Below are positions 60,089-64,000 of a DNA stretch of 64,000 nt, piece after piece. The notes beneath the pieces were generated by a model. The model was not told the origin of the DNA, did not search any database, and worked only from the letters and a program-made list of their open reading frames with translations. The position numbers and the translations under genes are program-made. Every line of letters starts with the position of its first letter. The stretch's first letter is position 1. The stretch is from Gammaproteobacteria bacterium (lineage in GTDB: Bacteria > Pseudomonadota > Gammaproteobacteria > SURF-13): NCBI GenBank assembly GCA_030680605.1, contig JAUXUQ010000007.1:62001-126000 (forward strand). Direction: 5' to 3'.

Positions 60089-62122
60089 TTACAGCTTTCC
60101 GCACAATTTGAGCACGGCATTCACCACATCCTGCACGTTCGGAATAGCGGCCTTCTCCAGCGTGTGGTTATAAGGTATAGGCACATTGACAGCCGAGACC
60201 CTGACCGGCGCGGCGTCCAGCTCGAAGAAGCACTCCTCGTTGATGATCGCCATGATTTCCGCACCCACGCCTACGGCGGGCTCGGCCTCTTCCACGATCA
60301 TGGCCTTGTGGGTTTTCGCAACCGAGGCCTTGATGCCTTCTCGATCCAGCGGCGAAAGCGCATACAAATCGATCACCTCGGCATCGATGCCGTGCTGGCT
60401 GGACAATATTTCGGCCGCCTTCAGACACCAGTGTACCGAGATGTTATAGCCAAACAGGCTGACGTCACGTCCGGCGCGGGCCACCTCGGAGCCTTCCAAC
60501 GGGTGGAAATACTCACCATCCGGCACCGGCCCCTTCATGTTGTACATGAGTTCGTGCTCATTGATGAACACGGGGTCGTTGCAACGCAGCGCGGATTTGA
60601 TCATTCCGTAGGCCTGCCGCGGACTCGAGGGCGTCACCACCCGCAGGCCGGCGATGCCCATGAACACCTTCTCCATGCGCGCCGAGTGCTGTGCGCCCAG
60701 CTGGTGCGCGGTGCCGCCCGGCGAACGTATCACCACCGGCGCCGTGAGCTGTCCGCCCGACATGTAGCGCACCTTGGCGGCGGAATTCGCAATTTGATCC
60801 AGCGCCAGCCAGGCAAAATTCACCGACATGATTTCGATGATGGGACGCACACCGGCAAATGAAGCGCCAATACCCAACCCGGTATAACCGTTTTCTGAAA
60901 TGGGGGTGTCCATCACGCGCTCGGGACCGAACTTGTCATACAGGCCCTGGGTGGCCTTGTAGGTGCCGCCCACCACGCCGATGTCCTCGCCCATCGCGAT
61001 CACCAGCGGGTCGCGCGTCATCTCTTCATCGTGCGCGCGGCGGATGGCCTCCCAGTACATGATGTCCTTGCTGCCACCTTTGGGCGCAGGCTTGCCGCCT
61101 ACCCACGGATCGTTTTCGGCCAGCACATACTTTTCCAGCTCTTCTTTTTTCGGCTCCGGCGATTCTTCAGCGAATTTGATAATGTCGTCTTCAATATGCT
61201 TGATGATCTCGTCATCCAGCGCCTGATAGTCCTTGTCCGTGTACTGCTTGTCCGCGATCAGGCGGTCACGCAACAGAATGATCGGGTCGCGCTTGTTCCA
61301 GGCGCGCTCCTCATCCTTGACGCGGTAGGCGTTGGAGTCGGACATGGAATGTCCACGATAGCGGTAGGTCATTAACTCCAGAAAATACGGGCCGTTGCCG
61401 CCGCGCACATGATCTACGGCCTGCCTGGCTGCTGCGTAGACCACCTCGATATCCTGGCCATCCACCTGCTGGGCGGGAATGTTGTAGGCCGCCGCACGCT
61501 TGTACTGGTCGAGCACCGCAGTCGAGCGTTCGATGCGCGTGCCGATACCGTACAGGTTGTTTTCACACACGAACAACACGGGCAGGTTCCACACCTTCGC
61601 CATGTTAAGCGTCTCATGGAAAGTGCCCTGATTGTTGGCGGCATCGCCGAGGAAACAAATCGCAATCTCGTCGCCGCCCTTGAGCTTGATCGCCTTCGCC
61701 ATGCCCGCCGCGAGCGGGAACGGCCCACCTACCAGCGCGTAGCCGCCCATGAAGTGGTGCTTGGTGTCGAAAATGTGCATGGAACCGCCGCGGCCTTTGC
61801 ACACGCCGGTCTCCTTGCCGAACAGTTCCGCCATCACGGCCTTGGGGTCAGCACCACACTTGATGGCATGCACGTGGTCGCGATAACCGGTAATGACGTA
61901 ATCATGGCCGGGGCGCGCGGCCTCCAGCACACCGTGCGCACACGCCTCCTGACCAGGGTAGAGATGCAGGAAACCGCCAATCTTGCGTTCCACATACGCC
62001 TCGTAGCAGCGTTCTTCGAAACGGCGCGCAAACAGCATCTCGCGCAACAGGCGTTTCTTGTCGGCAACACCAAGCACGGGCGTCACGTCCTCCGCTGAAC
62101 TGATGGCTTTTGTGATAGGCAT
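60089..62122 (-). CDS. Pyruvate dehydrogenase E1 alpha-beta fusion
   Basis: A 677-residue E1 in which alpha and beta subunits are one chain. Residues 1 to about 335 are E1alpha with FARRFEERCYEAYVERKIGGFLHL-type sequence, GGSMHIFDTKHHFMGG and the thiamine-diphosphate motif GDAANNQGTFHETLN ending CENN. A charged linker (EESPEPKKEELEKYV) leads to E1beta from about 350 (MYWEAIRRAHDEEM, AMGEDIGVVGGTYKAT, DTPISENGYTGLGIG, RSPGGTAHQLGAQHS). The ATG at 62122 is used; upstream codons to 62203 are TTG-started and lack family character. With the E2-E3 gene it makes a complete complex from two genes. Acetoin dehydrogenase is an alternative, but the E1 and E2 sequences look pyruvate-type. Confidence 0.93.
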   Translation of the reverse strand: MPITKAISSAEDVTPVLGVADKKRLLREMLFARRFEERCYEAYVERKIGGFLHLYPGQEACAHGVLEAARPGHDYVITGYRDHVHAIKCGADPKAVMAELFGKETGVCKGRGGSMHIFDTKHHFMGGYALVGGPFPLAAGMAKAIKLKGGDEIAICFLGDAANNQGTFHETLNMAKVWNLPVLFVCENNLYGIGTRIERSTAVLDQYKRAAAYNIPAQQVDGQDIEVVYAAARQAVDHVRGGNGPYFLELMTYRYRGHSMSDSNAYRVKDEERAWNKRDPIILLRDRLIADKQYTDKDYQALDDEIIKHIEDDIIKFAEESPEPKKEELEKYVLAENDPWVGGKPAPKGGSKDIMYWEAIRRAHDEEMTRDPLVIAMGEDIGVVGGTYKATQGLYDKFGPERVMDTPISENGYTGLGIGASFAGVRPIIEIMSVNFAWLALDQIANSAAKVRYMSGGQLTAPVVIRSPGGTAHQLGAQHSARMEKVFMGIAGLRVVTPSSPRQAYGMIKSALRCNDPVFINEHELMYNMKGPVPDGEYFHPLEGSEVARAGRDVSLFGYNISVHWCLKAAEILSSQHGIDAEVIDLYALSPLDREGIKASVAKTHKAMIVEEAEPAVGVGAEIMAIINEECFFELDAAPVRVSAVNVPIPYNHTLEKAAIPNVQDVVNAVLKLCGKL

Positions 62123-62223
62123 GGCGCAGGATATCCCCAAGGTTGGTAACCGGGCTATGATCGGTGTTTTAAACCGGGAGGTCAAGGGAAACCCCTCCTC
62201 CAACTCTTTGATTGAGAACCATA

Positions 62224-63723
62224 ATGAACAGCAAAGTCAAGATAAAACAACATGCTAAGGCCATCACCCGCATAGGCAGTACGGACAGCCTGATTGTCGT
62301 GCTGCCCACGAGCCGCGACAAAAACCACTGGCCGCTATTTCCCCACAGTGACGTGTTGCGAAAACGCCTCGCACGCCGCGCAGAACACGATTGCACACGC
62401 ATACCCTTCAGCACAGATTTACCCGATGCTGCCGGCACGCCTGTGGCGCTCGCTACTGTGGACGAAACCAGCAGCAGCTTTGAACTGCTGACGCTGGCGC
62501 GCAAGCTGGTAGCAGCAGCCATGGCACCCAACCCACGCACCCTCACCCTGTGTCTGGCGGGACTGAGTGCCCTGCTCGCCGCCCGCGTGGCAGAAGCGCT
62601 GGTTGCGGCGCTGCTGGCCGCCAGCCAGCCCCTGCCCCACTTCAAAAGCAAAAAGGACAAACCGGTCAAGCTCGCGTTGCTCGATCTATACGGCGTGCAG
62701 AAAAAACTCGCGCTCAGCCGCACCTTTGCCGAGGCAGAGGGCAACAATCTCGCCCGCTCCCTCACCGCGCTGCCGCCGAACGAATTGACACCCGGCCTGT
62801 ATCGCCAGCGCATCGCTGCGCTCGCCCGTGAGCACGGCTGGCGCATGCAGTTTCTCGACATCAAAAAACTCAAGCGCCTTAAGGCCGGTGCGTTTCTCGC
62901 CGTCGCGCAAGGCAGCAGCGTGCCGGACGCCGGCATTGTACATCTGCGTTACCAGCCCGCGCGCACGCGCAAACCGTCCGTCGCATTGGTCGGCAAAGGC
63001 GTCTGCTTCGACACCGGCGGCACCAACCTCAAACCCGCCAAGCACATGTACGGCATGCACGAGGACATGGAAGGCAGCGCGGTCGCGCTTGGCACATTGC
63101 TCGCGCTCACCGCGCTTAAAGTCGATTTCCCGGTGGACTGCTGGCTCGCACTGGTGCAAAACCACATCGGCCCCAACGCCTACAAACAAAACGACGTGGT
63201 ACGCGCCTGCAACGGCACCAGCATCGAAGTCGTACACACTGACGCCGAAGGCCGCATGATACTCGCCGACACACTCGCCCTCGCCTGCAAACGCAAACCC
63301 GCGCTCATGATCGACTACGCCACCCTCACCGGCGCGTGCGTCTATGCGCTGGGCACGGCTTACAGCGGCGCCTTCACCAATCGCCCGCAATGGAACTCCA
63401 CCCTCATCGAAGCCGGACGCGCCAGCGGCGAACGCGTGTGGCCGTTCCCCATGGACGCAGACTACGACACGCAACTCGAAAGCAAGATCGCCGACATCAA
63501 ACAGTGCAGCACGGAAGGCGAAGCCGATCACATCCTCGCCGCGCGATTTTTAAACCGGTTTGTGGAAAAAGACATCCCTTGGGTGCATGTGGATTTATCG
63601 AGCGGTAACCATAAAGGCGGCCTCGCCCACATCCCGACCGACATCACCGGCTTCGGCGTGCGCCTTACGCTCAATTTATTACTGGAACAAAACGTGTTGA
63701 CTCGCCCACGCGGCAAGTCATGA
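62224..63723 (+). CDS. Leucyl aminopeptidase family (M17) metallopeptidase
   Basis: A 499-residue cytosolic aminopeptidase. The catalytic C-terminal domain has LVGKGVCFDTGGTNLKPAKHM, HEDMEGSAVALG and the two-metal motif HTDAEGRMILADTLALA, with the late GGLAHIPTDITGFGVR. The N-terminal domain (about 1-170) is less conserved. It resembles the PepB/putative M17 subgroup more than classical PepA. The gene is divergent from the E1 gene with about 100 bases between; its ribosome site is weak. Confidence 0.9.
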   Translation: MNSKVKIKQHAKAITRIGSTDSLIVVLPTSRDKNHWPLFPHSDVLRKRLARRAEHDCTRIPFSTDLPDAAGTPVALATVDETSSSFELLTLARKLVAAAMAPNPRTLTLCLAGLSALLAARVAEALVAALLAASQPLPHFKSKKDKPVKLALLDLYGVQKKLALSRTFAEAEGNNLARSLTALPPNELTPGLYRQRIAALAREHGWRMQFLDIKKLKRLKAGAFLAVAQGSSVPDAGIVHLRYQPARTRKPSVALVGKGVCFDTGGTNLKPAKHMYGMHEDMEGSAVALGTLLALTALKVDFPVDCWLALVQNHIGPNAYKQNDVVRACNGTSIEVVHTDAEGRMILADTLALACKRKPALMIDYATLTGACVYALGTAYSGAFTNRPQWNSTLIEAGRASGERVWPFPMDADYDTQLESKIADIKQCSTEGEADHILAARFLNRFVEKDIPWVHVDLSSGNHKGGLAHIPTDITGFGVRLTLNLLLEQNVLTRPRGKS

Positions 63724-64000
63724 TAATTAATATATGAACGATGCGCGGGAAGGAGACTCGTTTTGCTGGATTTCGTCGTTGCCTCTCGGCAACCATTGGC
63801 CATGTCACTGTTGGTGGTTGAAGTCATGTCTTGCCCCCTGATGAGGTCCCTGTCCTTTGGCATCCCGCAGACGCCGCCGCAGGAGCGGCGTTAGCCTCGA
63901 TGCGCCGCAAGACGTGCTCAAATCGGGGCAAGGGCGCCCCTCCCAAAGCGCTGTCCAACACCAACAAATAACGATGAAAGAGCCTTAAAATTTGAACGTG
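63724..64000. other. Non-coding tail of the window with a GC-rich hairpin
   Basis: No convincing gene follows the aminopeptidase. ACGCCGC (63871-63877), a seven-base loop and GCGGCGT (63885-63891) form a stem without a T-run; it resembles a REP-type palindrome more than a terminator. A minus-strand open frame (63528-63863) overlaps the aminopeptidase end and is probably chance. Confidence 0.4.

Noticed and set aside
63528-63863. A 111-codon minus-strand frame at the right end
   Set aside because: Mostly antisense to the aminopeptidase end; composition is not protein-like.

Overview
The window reads as a chromosomal segment of a Gram-negative proteobacterium, most likely a gammaproteobacterium and probably autotrophic. 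Pointers are the TamA/TamB pair, LapA, the syntenic block tRNA-Leu, queA, tgt, yajC, secD, secF, a RecJ gene coupled to its usual proteobacterial upstream partner, and a phosphoribulokinase (Calvin cycle). The species cannot be named from the sequence. No phage, insertion sequence, rRNA or CRISPR array was seen. Almost the whole window is coding.

Bases 1-39,250 are dominated by storage and compatible-sugar metabolism. They hold the 3' end of otsA (left edge), tamB/tamA, a bufferin-like Cys-rich peptide with DoxX, a zinc-ribbon protein, lapA, glgX and a small mechanosensitive-type membrane protein. Next comes a tight glgB-glgE-treS/maltokinase operon, then nfeD-slipin, then an ackA-pgm-phosphoketolase-treT operon. 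prk, a membrane protein flanked by short direct repeats and an alpha/beta hydrolase follow, and the region ends with an otsB-treZ-malQ/treY operon. Together these encode four routes to trehalose (OtsA/OtsB, TreY/TreZ, TreS, TreT) plus the GlgE maltose-1-phosphate route to alpha-glucan. Phosphoketolase and acetate kinase can draw sugar phosphates from the Calvin cycle into acetyl phosphate and acetate, and phosphoglucomutase links hexose phosphates to the glucan and trehalose enzymes.

Bases 39,400-55,000 are mainly housekeeping. A GNAT acetyltransferase fused to a histone-deacetylase-like amidohydrolase comes first, with a possible small protein before it. Then come tRNA-Leu(CAA), queA-tgt-yajC-secDF, a pirin, a DinG/YoaA-type helicase coupled to tsaB, an O-methyltransferase, a conserved protein coupled to recJ, and a PBP7-type endopeptidase.

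Bases 55,000-64,000 carry ppnP overlapping argG, an intergenic stretch with two repeat elements, and a pyruvate dehydrogenase complex encoded by only two genes: an E1alpha-E1beta fusion and a lipoyl-lipoyl-E2-E3 fusion, separated by a spacer with three hairpins. A divergent M17 leucyl aminopeptidase follows. The most unusual points are the redundancy of trehalose routes, several enzyme fusions (MalQ-TreY, TreS-Mak, GNAT-HDAC, E1alpha-E1beta, E2-E3) and a bufferin-like peptide with no maturation enzyme nearby.
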